Origin: an uncultured bacterium
GTDB taxonomy: Bacteria; Patescibacteriota; Minisyncoccia; Phycocordibacterales; GWA1-40-21
NCBI GenBank assembly: GCA_903831305.1
Contig: CAIKXE010000009.1
Coordinates: forward strand, 1-32,897
Direction: 5' to 3'
Length of the DNA: 32,897 nt
Shown here: positions 32,495-32,897 of the stretch, one piece after another
Layout of the letters: every line of letters starts with the position of its first letter
Numbering within the stretch: the stretch's first letter is position 1
Program-made: the position numbers and the translations under genes
Notes under the pieces: model-generated
Seen by the model: only the letters and a program-made list of their open reading frames with translations
Databases searched by the model: none
Told to the model about the DNA's origin: nothing

Positions 32495-32897
32495 TTATCT
32501 CACCACGGCTTGTAATTCCGTCTTGGTTTTAGCAATGATCTGATCTTGGATTTTATTCACCTCCTCACCGGTCAAAGTACGCTCATGGGAACGATAAGTG
32601 ATTCGGAAGGTGTAGGACTTTTTGTCCGCCCCAAACTTCTTGGCATCCTCATATTCATCAATCAATTTTACCTCCTCAATGATATTTTCTGCAAAGTCAC
32701 GCACAATTTCAAAATAATTATTCAGATTTATATTTTTATCAATGATAAAGGAAATGTCTCTGGTAGTTTCCGGATACTTACTAACATCTTTATACTTACA
32801 ATTAATATCCTTAAACTGACTGGTGATACGCGGATCATCAGACCACAAGATACGGATATCTGGTATCTCCATCTTAATCATGGCAAGTCTATCACCA
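32495..32897 (-). CDS. Phenylalanyl-tRNA synthetase, C-terminal part (mitochondrial-type single-chain architecture)
   Basis: The frame is open to the right edge: codons upstream of the ATG at 32881 read GDRLA, so the real start lies outside the window. The visible protein joins class II motif 3 (GDRLAMIKMEIPDIRILWSDD) directly to a ferredoxin-fold anticodon-binding (FDX-ACB) domain: SKYPETTRDISFIID, then RITYRSHERTLTGEEV near the end. Bacterial PheS normally ends soon after motif 3, and the FDX-ACB domain sits at the end of PheT. The arrangement here, and wording such as YRxxxRTL, match the monomeric mitochondrial PheRS. No pheT is seen. I leave the symbol blank because pheS may mislead. Confidence 0.9.
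   Translation of the reverse strand, partial: GDRLAMIKMEIPDIRILWSDDPRITSQFKDINCKYKDVSKYPETTRDISFIIDKNINLNNYFEIVRDFAENIIEEVKLIDEYEDAKKFGADKKSYTFRITYRSHERTLTGEEVNKIQDQIIAKTKTELQAVVR

Overview
The window looks like chromosome of a Candidate Phyla Radiation (Patescibacteria) bacterium, most likely a parcubacterial lineage. This is inferred from AT-rich coding, compact housekeeping genes, several small membrane proteins of the CPR-hypothetical type, very large repeat-built secreted proteins, a mitochondrial-like PheRS C-terminus and a solitary PemK-like gene behind gyrB. Every gene I accept is on the minus strand, so transcription runs from the right end of the window to the left.

Layout from right to left, in the direction of transcription. 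(1) 32897-29906: the 3' end of a phenylalanyl-tRNA synthetase gene, gyrB, and a PemK/MazF-like gene 3 nt behind gyrB. A consensus promoter on the opposite strand and a hairpin lie just past the toxin-like gene. (2) 29632-16666: a 13 kb surface cassette with a 735-residue protein carrying tail-fibre-type NVGIGT repeats, an about 1855-residue glycine/threonine-rich repeat protein, a 70-residue membrane peptide, a 398-residue secreted protein, and a 1163-residue protein with eight surface repeats, two almost identical Fn3-like domains and a membrane-embedded C-terminus. A long, apparently structured RNA/terminator (20207-20317) separates the last two. (3) 16269-15460: a GC-richer nucleotidyltransferase-fold gene with its own conventional promoter, leader and Shine-Dalgarno site, probably acquired. 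(4) 15385-9889: a PHP phosphoesterase, two small membrane/secreted proteins, a YdcF-type protein, an unknown 250-residue protein with a decayed partial copy nearby, and a histidine kinase plus single-domain response regulator. (5) 9840-1: ychF, a small membrane protein, leuS with a Nudix domain inserted in its editing domain, a sigma-region-4/HARE-HTH regulator, a conserved membrane protein, mltG, mnmA and the start of an unidentified gene.

Two promoter patterns recur. At several genes that start transcription units a -10 box lies only 6-7 nt from the start codon (upstream of 357, 3836, 11956, 12716, 13899 and 20157), which predicts leaderless mRNAs. Some genes inside units instead carry GGAG-type sites. 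A second group uses an extended -10 reading TGGTATAAT. I used these rules to choose starts for the histidine kinase and the giant repeat protein.

The most unusual items are the LeuRS-Nudix fusion, the sigma4-HARE regulator, the 27-bp-stem RNA element, palindromic insertions in and near leuS, and the divergent promoter/hairpin beside the gyrB-linked toxin-like gene. No CRISPR array, transposase, rRNA or tRNA gene was seen.
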